The translations under genes were made by a program, and so were the position numbers. 64,000 bases of DNA, taken from Kaistella pullorum. Its GTDB lineage: Bacteria > Bacteroidota > Bacteroidia > Flavobacteriales > Weeksellaceae. The stretch covers positions 124,001 to 188,000 of the forward strand of contig NZ_JACSPS010000003.1 in the NCBI RefSeq assembly GCF_014837035.1. The letters run 5' to 3'. Each line of letters opens with the position of its first letter. Within the stretch, counting starts at the first letter, position 1. Below are positions 1 through 9,158 of this stretch, in pieces. The notes under the pieces were generated by a model, which was given only the letters and a program-made list of their open reading frames with translations, did no database searches and had not been told where the DNA came from.

Positions 1-323
1 AGCCTCGCCGTATTTGGATCCTCCACAAAGCGGGCTTCGCCGATGCTCTCTTTCCATTTGTTTTTTACATAATCGAACCCCTTGTTATCAACCTTGATAT
101 GGCCGTTATCTTTTTTCGAATATTCGGCGGTTACGTTGTTCAGGTTTTTCTCAAATTTAAAATCGATGCGGGCAATTTCGTACCATTTTCCAAGATATCT
201 GTCCGCCTCAAAATCTTTCACGGCAGTCGCTCCCTCAGGAATCCGAACTGAGCACGAATTAAAGATCAACAATCCTAAAATTCCTGCTGAAACGGGCAGT
301 ACAACGTTTTTTAATAGTTTCAT
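1..323 (-). CDS. lipocalin family lipoprotein (Blc-like), C-terminus outside window
   Basis: The reading frame starts at ATG 323 and runs off the left edge, so only about 107 N-terminal residues are visible. A lipoprotein signal peptide ends in a lipobox-like LIFNSC, followed by the lipocalin signature GKWYEIARIDFKFE with the invariant G-x-W and then NNVTAEY, as in bacterial Blc/apolipoprotein D-like proteins. Family members are outer-membrane lipoproteins that bind lipids or fatty acids. It lies 16 bp downstream of pdeM on the same strand and may be co-transcribed with the repair operon. The family call is secure; the ligand is unknown. Confidence 0.85.
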   Translation of the reverse strand, partial: MKLLKNVVLPVSAGILGLLIFNSCSVRIPEGATAVKDFEADRYLGKWYEIARIDFKFEKNLNNVTAEYSKKDNGHIKVDNKGFDYVKNKWKESIGEARFVEDPNTAR

Positions 324-339
324 AAAAATATTTTTGCAC

Positions 340-981
340 CTAATAATCAAATATGATGCCCTCTGAAAACGCGATTTTCTTGAAACCTTTATCCAAAGAC
401 TTTAGATCAAGACCGGTAAACTTGCTAAAGGCGGGCAAAACGAGCTGTTCGTCAGAGAGCGCATAGCACGGAAGCTTCACCGCCTGCCGCGCGCGGCCCT
501 GAAACACTACGCCGGGATGAATGTGCCCCGAAATCGTAAAACTGCCGGCCGACTGCGGCTCGTGCACGAATGTGAACGGTGAAATTTCAAGTAAATTTTC
601 TACTACATCAATGCAGTGATCATCGTAGAATTTTTTCTGAATTCGGTCGTGATTACCTTTTACCAAAGTGATTTTGAGATCCGGAAAACGTTCGCGCCAT
701 TCACAGAAAATATCAAGGTCACTGTTGTGGCCTGCGTGGAAGAGATCACCCACGATCAGGATGTGCGCTGCGTTGAATTCACGGACTAACTGTTCTAAAA
801 CTTTCAAGTCATCGTACAGAATCTGGGATGAAACCGCGATTCCACTTTTACGGAAATGCGCAGATTTACCTACATGCAAATCACTGATTATCAAAGTTTT
901 TTCACGCGTCCAAAAAACAGCTTTTCGGTTGGTGAAAAGCAAAGTCTCACCTTTTATTTTTTTTTCTAAACTCTTAATCAT
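340..981 (-). CDS. pdeM: ligase-associated DNA damage response endonuclease PdeM (metallophosphoesterase)
   Basis: A 213-residue calcineurin-like metallophosphoesterase. The metal-binding motifs appear in order: SDLHVGK (D34, H36), GDLFHAG (D79), GNHD (N110, H111) and SGHIHPG (H153, H155). The small size and its place after a ligase and an Lhr-type helicase match the PdeM family of the ligase-associated DNA damage response cluster. Starts at ATG 981, 22 bp after the helicase stop. Presumed role: metal-dependent nuclease or phosphoesterase acting on DNA ends; the substrate is inferred from context. Confidence 0.9.
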   Translation of the reverse strand: MIKSLEKKIKGETLLFTNRKAVFWTREKTLIISDLHVGKSAHFRKSGIAVSSQILYDDLKVLEQLVREFNAAHILIVGDLFHAGHNSDLDIFCEWRERFPDLKITLVKGNHDRIQKKFYDDHCIDVVENLLEISPFTFVHEPQSAGSFTISGHIHPGVVFQGRARQAVKLPCYALSDEQLVLPAFSKFTGLDLKSLDKGFKKIAFSEGIIFDY

Positions 982-1003
982 GTTACAAATGCAAATTCGC
1001 CGG

Positions 1004-3460
1004 CTAGCTGTCTATCATCTTTCTCATGGCTTCTTTTTGAAGTCTCATGATGCGGGAATCCAGGTCTTCACTCGTAAGACTCTGCCGCAGGCTGTCAACT
1101 TTTATAGGGAAACTGAGCGGTGTAAATGCGTTTGCAAATTTGAGGATAATTTTGGACTTTTCAATTCGTTGGAAAGCCTTCATCAGCCGGAACTCATCGA
1201 TCTGCTGATTGAAAACTTCGGCATAAGCCTGCTTGAACAGTAGGTTTTCAGGATTGTAGTCTTCGAAAACATTAAAAATAAGCCCAGAACTTGCCTGCAG
1301 GCTTTTGTTGTTTTTCTGAACACCCGGATAATTTTGCACCACCATACCGGATATCACCGCGATATCGCGGAATTTTCTGCGCGCCATTTCGGTTGCATTC
1401 ACGCTGCTAAGGACGTCCTGAATTAAATTTTCCCTGCTTAAAATCTGCTTTAAAACTTCCTCATCAATCGGGATTTCCTGCGAACTTAAAAGCTCAAAAC
1501 CATAATCGTTCATTGCCATTGAGAATGAGATCGGTGTTATTTTTGAAATCCTGAAGGCGATAAGTGCTGCCATCACTTCGTGGATTAAGCGTCCCTCAAA
1601 CGGATACATAAACAAATGATGCCCATCGCGCGTTTCAATCATTTCCACTAAAAATTCATCATCTTTCGGGATATGAGAATTGCGTTGCTGGCTCACCAAA
1701 AGCGGATGCAGAAACTTCAGTTCCTTCTCCGAGGATTTTGCCTGAAGTGAATCTGAGAGCTTCAGTCTTAAAAAATGACTTAAATGCGAGGTGAGCGGAA
1801 GTCGGCCGCCGAGATAGCTCGGGATCATCGCTTTTCCCTTTGAGTTTCGGACAAAAACGGTCATTTCTTTGATGTGCGAGATCTCCAGCACACGGCCGGC
1901 AAGGATGAAGCGGTCTTCTTTTTTGAGTCTTGTAATAAAGTATTCTTCGATCATCCCGATATATCCGCCGCCTAAAAATTTCACTTTCAGCATTGCATCG
2001 CTTACGATGACGCCTATGTTCATGCGGTGCAGCATCGCGATCCGACGGCTCGTGACCTTATACAAACCATTTTCGATGACGACCTTGTGATACTCTTCAT
2101 AATTTTTCAGCGCACCGCCGCCGACAGTAATAAACTGCAGAAGATTCTGCCATTCTGCGTCTGTGATTTCGGAAAAAGCATGTGTGGATTTTATCCGCGG
2201 GTACAGCGATTTTTCATCGAATCCGTCACCTACTGCCAGCGTCATAAGAAACTGGACAAGAACATCAAACGACATCACGACCGGCGTGCGCGGTTCTATC
2301 ACTTTCTGTTTTACGGCTTCCTTTAAAGCTGAAACCTCGATCAGTTCTAGTGAATGCGTCGGTACAAAATATATTTTTGATGTTTCAAACGGTGAATGTC
2401 CGCTTCTACCCGCGCGCTGCAGGAAGCGCGCGACGCCTTTACTCGAGCCTACCTGAATGACCGTATCTACCGGCTTGAAATCAACACCGAGATCAAGCGA
2501 TGATGTTGAAATGACGGCTTTTAGATAGCCGGAACTCAGGTTTTCTTCAATCCAGATGCGAAGTTCGCGGTCAATGGAACTGTGATGTATCGCGATTTGA
2601 CCGGCAAAGTCCGGATATTCGCGAAGCAGAAGCTGATACCACATTTCCGCTTGGCTCCGTGTATTGGTGAAAAGTATCGTGGTCTGACTTTTTAAGATGA
2701 CCGGAACCACTTTATCGACCAGTTTTGCACCAAGGTGGCCAGCCCAGGGCAGAACTTCAACCTCATCAGGAAAGATCGGGATGATGTCTATTTTCTTGTT
2801 TTCTTTCGCAACAACTTTGGTTTTCTTAAGATCATACGGAATCAGAACCTCCATCGCTTCATCGAGGTTTCCAATAGTTGCCGTGATTCCCCAAATTTTA
2901 ACTGTTTTCCGATAGCTCAGGATCTGTGAAAGCGCTAATTCTACCAGAACACCTCTTTTGGAACCGATAAGTTCATGCCATTCATCGATGGCAACACATT
3001 TCAGATTTTTAAAGAAACGCTGGTTGTTTTTTTGGGCCAATAACAACTGAAGACTTTCCGGCGTAATGATGAGGATCTCCGGCATTTTTTTAGTCTGCGA
3101 TGCGCGTTCGGCCTGTGGTGTATCACCGTTACGGACCGAAACTTTCCAGTCAAGACCAATTTCATCGATCGCTTCGGTCATGGCTTTGGCAATATCTTTT
3201 GCGAGCGCCCTCAGCGGCGTGATCCAAAGGAGATGTAAGGTACCATTATAGCGATCCGGATTGTTTAAAAAATCGGTAATGACGGCAAGAAAAACCGAAT
3301 ACGTCTTACCAAAACCCGTCGGCGCAACCACCATTCCGCTGTAACCGCGGCCAAATTTCTCCCACGTCTCACGCTGAAAAGTAAACGGCTCGAAACCTTT
3401 TGCTCCGAGCCAGCGATGCACAATGCCGTAACCTTCCGACTCCAAAAATTTTTTCGCCAT
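1004..3460 (-). CDS. ligase-associated DNA damage response DEXH box helicase (Lhr-like)
   Basis: An 818-residue superfamily 2 helicase. Walker A is APTGFGKT near residues 46-53, the DEWH box is at 159-162, and motif III-like ITATIGN and motif VI QRAGRSGH follow. The C-terminal half is the Lhr-like winged-helix/beta region typical of the ligase-associated subfamily. Its ATG shares one base with the ligase stop (TAATG at 3458-3462), so translation is probably coupled. Predicted to unwind DNA with the ligase, exonuclease and PdeM in a break-repair pathway. Confidence 0.93.
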   Translation of the reverse strand: MAKKFLESEGYGIVHRWLGAKGFEPFTFQRETWEKFGRGYSGMVVAPTGFGKTYSVFLAVITDFLNNPDRYNGTLHLLWITPLRALAKDIAKAMTEAIDEIGLDWKVSVRNGDTPQAERASQTKKMPEILIITPESLQLLLAQKNNQRFFKNLKCVAIDEWHELIGSKRGVLVELALSQILSYRKTVKIWGITATIGNLDEAMEVLIPYDLKKTKVVAKENKKIDIIPIFPDEVEVLPWAGHLGAKLVDKVVPVILKSQTTILFTNTRSQAEMWYQLLLREYPDFAGQIAIHHSSIDRELRIWIEENLSSGYLKAVISTSSLDLGVDFKPVDTVIQVGSSKGVARFLQRAGRSGHSPFETSKIYFVPTHSLELIEVSALKEAVKQKVIEPRTPVVMSFDVLVQFLMTLAVGDGFDEKSLYPRIKSTHAFSEITDAEWQNLLQFITVGGGALKNYEEYHKVVIENGLYKVTSRRIAMLHRMNIGVIVSDAMLKVKFLGGGYIGMIEEYFITRLKKEDRFILAGRVLEISHIKEMTVFVRNSKGKAMIPSYLGGRLPLTSHLSHFLRLKLSDSLQAKSSEKELKFLHPLLVSQQRNSHIPKDDEFLVEMIETRDGHHLFMYPFEGRLIHEVMAALIAFRISKITPISFSMAMNDYGFELLSSQEIPIDEEVLKQILSRENLIQDVLSSVNATEMARRKFRDIAVISGMVVQNYPGVQKNNKSLQASSGLIFNVFEDYNPENLLFKQAYAEVFNQQIDEFRLMKAFQRIEKSKIILKFANAFTPLSFPIKVDSLRQSLTSEDLDSRIMRLQKEAMRKMIDS

Positions 3461-5040
3461 TATCTGATCAGTTTTTTCACTTCTTCGATATCATCGATAT
3501 CGTCTACTTTCTTATCGCGGCGCCAACGCAGGATTCGTGGAAAACGCAGTGCGACGCCACTTTTATGCCGGTTGCTCAAGCCAATTCCTTCAAATGCGAT
3601 TTCAAATACAAGCTCGGGTTTAACGGTTCGAACAGGTCCGAATTTCTCCAGCGAGTTTTTAGTCACAAACCGGCTGACTTCCATAATTTCCTTATCCGTA
3701 AGTCCGGAATAGGCTTTCGCTACGGTCACGAGTTGGTCTTCTTTTTTTACCGCAAATGTGTAATCTGTATAGTAACCACTGCGGCGGCCACTACCTTTCT
3801 GCGCATAAATAAGCACCGCGTCTATCGTAAGCGGATCTACTTTCCATTTCCACCAATCGCCTTTCTTGCGACCTGAATGATAAAGCGAATCGCGGTGTTT
3901 GAGCATAAGACCTTCACTGTTGTTTGATCTTGAGTTTTCGCGGACATCGATCAATTCATCCCATTCTTTGAACTGTACGATTTTAGAGATGGAAATATTT
4001 TCAGGTGAATTTTTTTCGATCAGTTCTTCCAGTACTTTGCGCCGGTGCGAAAGCGGTTTGCCGCGCAGATCTTCGTCATTTAGCTCCAGAATATCATACG
4101 TAAATACCTGTACGGGAATTTCGCGCAGCATTTTTGAGGTGATGGTTTTGCGGTTCAGGCGTTTCTGAAGTTCATTAAAATTTAAAACTGTACCATCCAC
4201 CACAGCGAGAATTTCACCGTCGATCACGAAATTTCCAACCATTTTTTCGAGTTCGGCAGCAATTTCCGGAAATTGCGGTGTCACGAGTTCTTCACCGCGC
4301 GACCAAATGAAAACTTCCCCGTTACGGTGGATCAGCTGTCCACGAATGCCGTCCCATTTATACTCGGCTTGCCAGTCGGCAGGCTCACCGAGTTCATTCG
4401 TTTCTTTTTCAAGCGGATAGGCAAGACAAAACGGATAAGGTTTGGAATTATCCGGATTGATGTTGACACCCGAAATCAATTCTTCAAAATTAGCTTCACT
4501 TATTTCCCATTTGCCCATGATGCTGTGCATCAGTTGACTGGAGTCTATCTCAGAATATTTGGAAAGCGCTGTGATCAGCAGTTTTTTCGAAACGCCGATG
4601 CGGAAACTGCCACCAATCAGTTTATTAAATATAAATCTCTCGGTATAATCGAGGCCGTTCCAGGATTCGGTGACGTATTCTTTCTTTTCAGCTTCAGATT
4701 TTGTTCCGAGTTCGGCTAGCTCGCTCATCCATTGAGAAAGTGATTTTTCAATGTTGTTCTGTGGTGGCGGAAGGATCAGCGAAATCGTTTCTCCGAGGTC
4801 ACCTACTGACGAATAGCTTTCAAGAAAAAGCCACTCTGGCAGCTGAATGATCTCGAGTGCCCATTGTCTCAGAAAATTAGTATTCACCGGACGTTTCGGT
4901 CTTTTTCCGGTGAAAAGTGCGAGAAACCACAGTTTGTCATTTTCGGGCGCGGTACGCAGATATTGTACCATCGCATCCACTTTTGCGTTGGTTTTATTGG
5001 TACTTTCAAGCGATGAAATAAGTTCTGCGAAATGTTTCAT
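3460..5040 (-). CDS. ATP-dependent DNA ligase
   Basis: A 526-residue ligase. The nucleotidyl-transfer lysine lies in EYKWDGIRGQ (K228 of motif KxDG), followed by the motif III-like FVIDGEIL, the motif IV EGLMLKHRDS and the motif V WWKWK. The N-terminal about 200 residues form the DNA-binding domain of bacterial LigB/archaeal-type ligases. This is the ligase of the ligase-associated damage response cluster, not the replicative NAD-dependent LigA. It starts at ATG 5040, 3 bp after the exonuclease stop, and overlaps the helicase start by one base. Confidence 0.95.
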   Translation of the reverse strand: MKHFAELISSLESTNKTNAKVDAMVQYLRTAPENDKLWFLALFTGKRPKRPVNTNFLRQWALEIIQLPEWLFLESYSSVGDLGETISLILPPPQNNIEKSLSQWMSELAELGTKSEAEKKEYVTESWNGLDYTERFIFNKLIGGSFRIGVSKKLLITALSKYSEIDSSQLMHSIMGKWEISEANFEELISGVNINPDNSKPYPFCLAYPLEKETNELGEPADWQAEYKWDGIRGQLIHRNGEVFIWSRGEELVTPQFPEIAAELEKMVGNFVIDGEILAVVDGTVLNFNELQKRLNRKTITSKMLREIPVQVFTYDILELNDEDLRGKPLSHRRKVLEELIEKNSPENISISKIVQFKEWDELIDVRENSRSNNSEGLMLKHRDSLYHSGRKKGDWWKWKVDPLTIDAVLIYAQKGSGRRSGYYTDYTFAVKKEDQLVTVAKAYSGLTDKEIMEVSRFVTKNSLEKFGPVRTVKPELVFEIAFEGIGLSNRHKSGVALRFPRILRWRRDKKVDDIDDIEEVKKLIR

Positions 5041-5043
5041 GCC

Positions 5044-6075
5044 TTAACTTTCTTCGGGGGTTTTAGGTGCTTCGAGCATATTTTTTTCTTCCTCCTCTTC
5101 ATCGCCATAATGTGTTTTCACTTCGTAAGCTTCGATACCCAATTCATTTAAATATTTAGAAAAAACGGCAGTTTGGCCGTGCGTAACGTGCACTTTTTCA
5201 GCACCTGTTGCTTTTACGGTATCTAAAAGTCCGGTCCAGTCTGCATGATCTGAAATTGCAAAGCCTGCATCGGCAGAGCGCCAGCGACGTGAACCGCGAA
5301 CCTGCATCCAGCCGGAACATAAACCTGTAGCGCGGTTGGGGATTTTACGGATCATATTTGAATCTAAGAGTGCCGGCGGAACGATCACGATTTCGTTGTT
5401 TATTTTTTTTAAATCTTCATTAAAATAGACCGGTTTATATTCCGGTAGTTGGATACCACTGGATTCTATGGCTTCATTAATTTTTGCAACGGAATTGTGA
5501 ACAAAAATTTTACCGCACCCTTCCACCGCTTTCATGATCCGCTGTGCCTTACCAAGTGAATAGCCGATGAAAACTGATGTTTTGCCCTGTTCTTTGTTCA
5601 TCAGGTGCCAGTTTTTCATTTGCTCCGCGTATTGCTCCGGCTCCAGCCAGTTGTAAATGGGCAGTCCGAAGGTGCTTTCTGTAACAAATTCGTTGCAGCG
5701 AACGATTTCAAATGGCGTTGACAGGCCATCATCCTGCACTTTATAATCTCCGGAAAACACGCTGACATAACCTTTGTATTCCAACCTTATCTGAGCTGAA
5801 CCTACGATATGCCCGGCCGGATGAAATGAGAGTTTTACACCATTGATGCTAATCTGTTCACCGTAAGGCAAAGACTGAACTTCTATATCCGGCGAAATGC
5901 GGTGTTGCAAAATGGGTTTAGTGAAATCATGGCAAAGGTATTTTTTCATGCCCCATTTAGCATGATCACCATGTCCGTGGGAGATAACAGCCAAATCTAC
6001 GGGCCGCCAGGGATCCAGATAAAATTTTCCGGGAATGCAGTAAATGCCTTTGTTGGTGAATTCGATGAGTTTCAA
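5044..6075 (-). CDS. ligase-associated DNA damage response exonuclease (metallo-beta-lactamase/beta-CASP)
   Basis: A 343-residue metallo-beta-lactamase-fold nuclease. The motif HGHGDH (H33, H35, D37, H38) is followed by PAGHIVGSAQ, FSGDYK and a beta-CASP region with SDHADW near the C-terminus. This matches the exonuclease gene that heads ligase-associated repair operons. No ATG is available in frame before the conserved N-terminus, and the frame is closed by a stop at 6097-6099, so the TTG at 6075 is the likely start. First gene of the five-gene minus-strand run ending in the lipocalin. Confidence 0.9.
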   Translation of the reverse strand: MKLIEFTNKGIYCIPGKFYLDPWRPVDLAVISHGHGDHAKWGMKKYLCHDFTKPILQHRISPDIEVQSLPYGEQISINGVKLSFHPAGHIVGSAQIRLEYKGYVSVFSGDYKVQDDGLSTPFEIVRCNEFVTESTFGLPIYNWLEPEQYAEQMKNWHLMNKEQGKTSVFIGYSLGKAQRIMKAVEGCGKIFVHNSVAKINEAIESSGIQLPEYKPVYFNEDLKKINNEIVIVPPALLDSNMIRKIPNRATGLCSGWMQVRGSRRWRSADAGFAISDHADWTGLLDTVKATGAEKVHVTHGQTAVFSKYLNELGIEAYEVKTHYGDEEEEEKNMLEAPKTPEES

Positions 6076-6399
6076 ACGAGGTAAGTTTAGAAGGGATCAA
6101 CAAATATTACGCCGATGAAGGTGGTTGACGGTTGATGGTTGATGGTGGTTAGTATTTGAATATGTAGAGCGATCATCCTAAATCTTAAAGTTTTGTAAAA
6201 TTTCTTACCACTCTGAAAAAAAGCCATGGATGGTTTAATTCTTGTTTGCCGTCAGAACAACATTGTAAATGCAACGACAGAAGTTTCAGCCCGGATTGAA
6301 ACGGCATCCCCGCCGCGGCGGGATACAGTGGAAAGCCGGTAAAGTCTCCGGAATGTTACATCAACCGTTGCTCCTAAACCAAACAAAAAAAATATTATT
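6076..6399. other. intergenic region, divergent, no gene seen
   Basis: About 324 bp between two divergent genes. It contains a degenerate GGTTGAT direct repeat near 6125-6150 and the palindromic repeat listed separately at 6289-6339. A reading frame on the minus strand here has no recognisable protein features. Promoters for both flanking genes are expected here, but I see no full TTTG-N19-TAnnTTTG match. Confidence 0.6.
6289..6339. repeat. palindromic repeat element, copy 1
   Basis: The core CCCGCCGCGGCGGG at 6309-6322 is a perfect 14-bp palindrome, extendable by AT/AT with one bulged C. It is flanked on the left by CGGATTGAAACGGCATC and on the right by ACAGTGGAAAGCCGG. The flanks resemble those of the element at 41691-41759 (TTGAACGGAG on the left, AGTGGAAGGCGG on the right). 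Two copies with matching flanks and different hairpin cores suggest a dispersed REP-like element. It could also act as a transcription terminator or an RNA-stability hairpin. Confidence 0.55.
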
Positions 6400-6780
6400 A
6401 TGATCACACTGATTCCTGACGTTCCCGAAAATGTAGCGGCTTTCCGTGCCTCGGGTGAGATTACGAAAGATGATTTTGAAAGTGTTGTGATGCCACATGT
6501 GAAGGCTAAAGTGAACACTTTTGATGAACTGAATTACCTTCTTTTATTGGATACAGACCTCGATAAATTCACGGTGGGTGCATGGATGCAGGATGCTTTC
6601 CTGGGGTTGAAAAACCTGAGCAAATGGAACCGCGCCGCGATAGTGACCGATAAAACGGCCGTGCAGAAATTTACAGACGGTTTCAGCGCTGTGGTTCCGG
6701 GTGAATTCCGCGGATACGGAAAAGATGAACTGTCACAGGCCATCGCCTGGTGTGCGGGTGGAAATACAGATAATCATTAA
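6400..6780 (+). CDS. SpoIIAA-like (STAS/SEC14-type) domain protein
   Basis: A 126-residue cytoplasmic protein without signal peptide or membrane segment. The pattern FRASGEITKDDFESVVMPHV, then LLLLDTD, WNRAAIVTDK and PGEFRGYGKDELSQAIAW, is that of the SpoIIAA-like/STAS family. These are small proteins often found in stress or energy-metabolism contexts and of unclear function. It starts at ATG 6400 and is followed 24 bp later by a PPOX-fold stress protein, probably in the same transcript. Confidence 0.75.
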   Translation: MITLIPDVPENVAAFRASGEITKDDFESVVMPHVKAKVNTFDELNYLLLLDTDLDKFTVGAWMQDAFLGLKNLSKWNRAAIVTDKTAVQKFTDGFSAVVPGEFRGYGKDELSQAIAWCAGGNTDNH

Positions 6781-6804
6781 TCTTCTCTCTAAAAAAATAC
6801 TATT

Positions 6805-7314
6805 ATGTCAACAGAAAATCTAAACAATACGGAAGCCTTAAAAAAACTTAAAGAACTCTCTGAAAAAGCGCGGATCTGCATGTTCTGCACAGATCTTACC
6901 TCAATTCCGATCACGGTGCGGCCTATGAGTCTACAGGAAACAGACATGGACGGTAACCTTTGGTTTATCAGCAGCGACGCGAGTAACAAGAATTTCCAGA
7001 TCGCTGAAGACAACCGTGTACAGCTACTTTTCATGAACAATAGCAACTCTGAATATCTGTCGGTTTTCGGGCAGGCTTTTATCTATAAGGACAGAGCCAC
7101 GATCGAGGACAAATGGAGCAATCTCGCAAACGCATGGTTTGAGGAAGGCAAAGAAGATCCGAATGTTTCTATCATCCGTGTCGCGCCTCAGGACACCTAT
7201 TACTGGGACACGAAAGCCGGAAAACTGGTTTCACTGATCAGTTTTGCGGCGGCCGCAGTTTCAGGCACCAAAACAGATAACAGCGATGGCGTGGAAGGAA
7301 AACTGAACGTTTAA
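6805..7314 (+). CDS. pyridoxamine 5'-phosphate oxidase-fold protein (general stress protein 26-like)
   Basis: A 169-residue split-barrel flavin-binding-fold protein. It has the layout of the YdaG/general stress protein 26 family: an N-terminal helix, ARICMFCTDL, MDGNLWFISSDASNK, then a barrel and a C-terminal YYWDTKAGKLVSLI. These proteins bind FMN or FAD and are linked to stress; catalysis of true PLP synthesis is not expected. It is paired with the SpoIIAA-like gene upstream and is followed by a strong bidirectional terminator. Confidence 0.85.
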   Translation: MSTENLNNTEALKKLKELSEKARICMFCTDLTSIPITVRPMSLQETDMDGNLWFISSDASNKNFQIAEDNRVQLLFMNNSNSEYLSVFGQAFIYKDRATIEDKWSNLANAWFEEGKEDPNVSIIRVAPQDTYYWDTKAGKLVSLISFAAAAVSGTKTDNSDGVEGKLNV

Positions 7315-7340
7315 ACGCATATTAAAGCTCTGCTTAAAAA

Positions 7341-7370
7341 AATATCCGGCTGTAAAATGGCCGGATATTT
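7341..7370. terminator. bidirectional rho-independent terminator
   Basis: The stem AATATCCGGC / GCCGGATATT with a 9-nt loop (7351-7359) is flanked by an A-run on the left and a T-rich tract on the right. It lies between two convergent genes ending at 7314 and 7374, so it can serve both. Confidence 0.85.
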
Positions 7371-7373
7371 TGT

Positions 7374-8219
7374 TTATTTGAATACGTCTGCTAAAAAGCT
7401 CTTCATCTCATTGAAAGACTGTTCGTCAGCCTGCCTGTCATATGCAATTGGCAGGTTAAATTTTTTACCCGTTTCGGTAGCGTCCGGATTTGTAAAGGCG
7501 TGAAGTGCGTTTGGATAATCTACAAATTTGTAAGTGATTTTAGCGCTGTCCATTTCTTTTTTGAATGCTTCAATCTCTTCCTTAGAAACCATCTTATCTG
7601 CAGCACCGTTCAGAACAAGGTATTTTGCTTTATTATTTTTAGCACGGATTCCGGTTTTCAGATTCCCGTGAAAACTTACGACTCCTTTGAAATCGCCTGA
7701 AAGCCTTGCCATATTCAGCGCCTGTGAGCCGCCGAAGCAATAGCCGATAATTGCCATTTTATTGTAATTCGCATTAGGCGTGATGATGATTTTATTCTTT
7801 ACAGCATCGAACATGCGCCTTGCATCGATAGGGATATTATAAAAATGTGAAGACAGTTTCTGCGCTTCTTCCGGCGTTTCCACGACTTTGCCTTCACCGT
7901 AATAATCTACGGCGACCGCATAATAACCCAGTTTCGCAAGCTGCCTCACGCGGCCTTTCACGTAATCTGTAAGTCCCCACCATTCCGGCAGCACGAAGAC
8001 AACAGGAAGTTCACCCTGCAAATCAGGATTGTACGCCGCGTACGATCGATGAGTTACGCCATTTATCCCGTAGGAAATTTCTTCAGTTTTAATTTTTCCG
8101 TCCGCAGTTTCCGCAGTTACGTTTTCGGTTGGCGCGTCTGAAGACTTTTGGTCTTTTCCTGTGCACGAAATCGCAGTAAGAAAAAGTGAGAAAGCTAATA
8201 CGACTGGATATTTTTTCAT
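7374..8219 (-). CDS. dienelactone hydrolase family lipoprotein
   Basis: About 281 residues from ATG 8219. This start was chosen because it places a lipoprotein signal directly at the N-terminus (lipobox LTAISC); a longer frame from 8267 would overlap lipA. The body is an alpha/beta hydrolase with the dienelactone hydrolase features VFVLPEWWGL, the nucleophile motif GYCFGG (catalytic Cys in place of Ser), and a late ALHAF histidine. Likely a periplasmic or membrane-anchored esterase of unknown substrate. It lies 25 bp after lipA on the same strand. Confidence 0.88.
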   Translation of the reverse strand: MKKYPVVLAFSLFLTAISCTGKDQKSSDAPTENVTAETADGKIKTEEISYGINGVTHRSYAAYNPDLQGELPVVFVLPEWWGLTDYVKGRVRQLAKLGYYAVAVDYYGEGKVVETPEEAQKLSSHFYNIPIDARRMFDAVKNKIIITPNANYNKMAIIGYCFGGSQALNMARLSGDFKGVVSFHGNLKTGIRAKNNKAKYLVLNGAADKMVSKEEIEAFKKEMDSAKITYKFVDYPNALHAFTNPDATETGKKFNLPIAYDRQADEQSFNEMKSFLADVFK

Positions 8220-8244
8220 CGGGTGGTGTTTAAACTCAATATTT

Positions 8245-9111
8245 TTAATGAATGTGTTTTTCTGCATGATAAGAACTTCTTACCAATGGCGAGCTTTCAA
8301 CATGACGGAAACCGAGCGACTGCGCGAATAGCCTGTACTCCTCAAACTCTTCCGGATCCACAAAACGCTGCACCGCCAAATGTTTCTGCGTTGGCTGCAG
8401 ATACTGCCCTATGGTGATCACATCTACATTCGCCTTGCGAATATCTTCGATGGTCTGAAATACCTCGCGTTTAGTCTCGCCCAAACCAAGCATAAGTCCG
8501 GTTTTCGTGCGGTTTTGGCCGGCTTCTTTCATGTAGCGCAAAACTTCGAGGCTGCGTTCGTACTTAGCCTGAATCCGAACTTCACGCGTAAGCCTTTTCA
8601 CGGTTTCCATGTTATGTGAAATGACTTCAGGCGCTACTTCGATAAGCCTGTCGATGTGTTTTGTGATGCCCTGAAAATCGGGGATCAAGGTTTCCATCGT
8701 GGTTCCCGGCGATATTCTTCGCACTGCATTTACCGTTTCAGCCCACAAGATAGAGCCCATGTCCTTTAAATCATCACGGTCTACGGAAGTGAGAACCGCA
8801 TGTTTGATTTTCATTAATTTAATGGAACGCGCCACTTTTTCGGGTTCGTCCCAGTTTACGGCGAGTGGTTTACCAGTTTTTACACCGCAAAATCCGCAGC
8901 TTCGCGTGCAGATATTTCCCAAAATCATGAAAGTGGCCGTGCCTTCGCCCCAGCATTCGCCCATATTCGGGCAACTACCGCTTTGGCAGATGGTGTTCAG
9001 TTTGTATTTATCCACCAAAGTGCGGAGTTCACGGTAATTTTTTCCGGTCGGAAGTTTTACGCGGATCCATTTTGGCTTTTGTATTAGGGTGCTTGTTGAG
9101 CTATCGTTCAT
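8245..9111 (-). CDS. lipA: lipoyl synthase
   Basis: A radical SAM enzyme that inserts two sulfurs into octanoylated lipoyl domains. From ATG 9111, the auxiliary-cluster cysteines are C42, C47 and C53 (CQSGSCPNMGEC) and the radical-SAM cysteines are C68, C72 and C75 (CTRSCGFC). The C-terminal RSSYHAEKH carries the conserved serine ligand region. At about 288 residues it is the usual family length. Another start seven codons upstream (9132) is possible but adds no conserved sequence. Confidence 0.96.
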   Translation of the reverse strand: MNDSSTSTLIQKPKWIRVKLPTGKNYRELRTLVDKYKLNTICQSGSCPNMGECWGEGTATFMILGNICTRSCGFCGVKTGKPLAVNWDEPEKVARSIKLMKIKHAVLTSVDRDDLKDMGSILWAETVNAVRRISPGTTMETLIPDFQGITKHIDRLIEVAPEVISHNMETVKRLTREVRIQAKYERSLEVLRYMKEAGQNRTKTGLMLGLGETKREVFQTIEDIRKANVDVITIGQYLQPTQKHLAVQRFVDPEEFEEYRLFAQSLGFRHVESSPLVRSSYHAEKHIH

Positions 9112-9158
9112 TTTATCTAGAATAATTGACAAATTTAGGGAATTGCGGCGTATAAAGA

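Noticed and set aside
6252-6518. Minus-strand open frame over the repeat and the start of the SpoIIAA-like gene
   Set aside because: Mostly the antisense of a clear gene, with a low-complexity hydrophobic translation and no family features.
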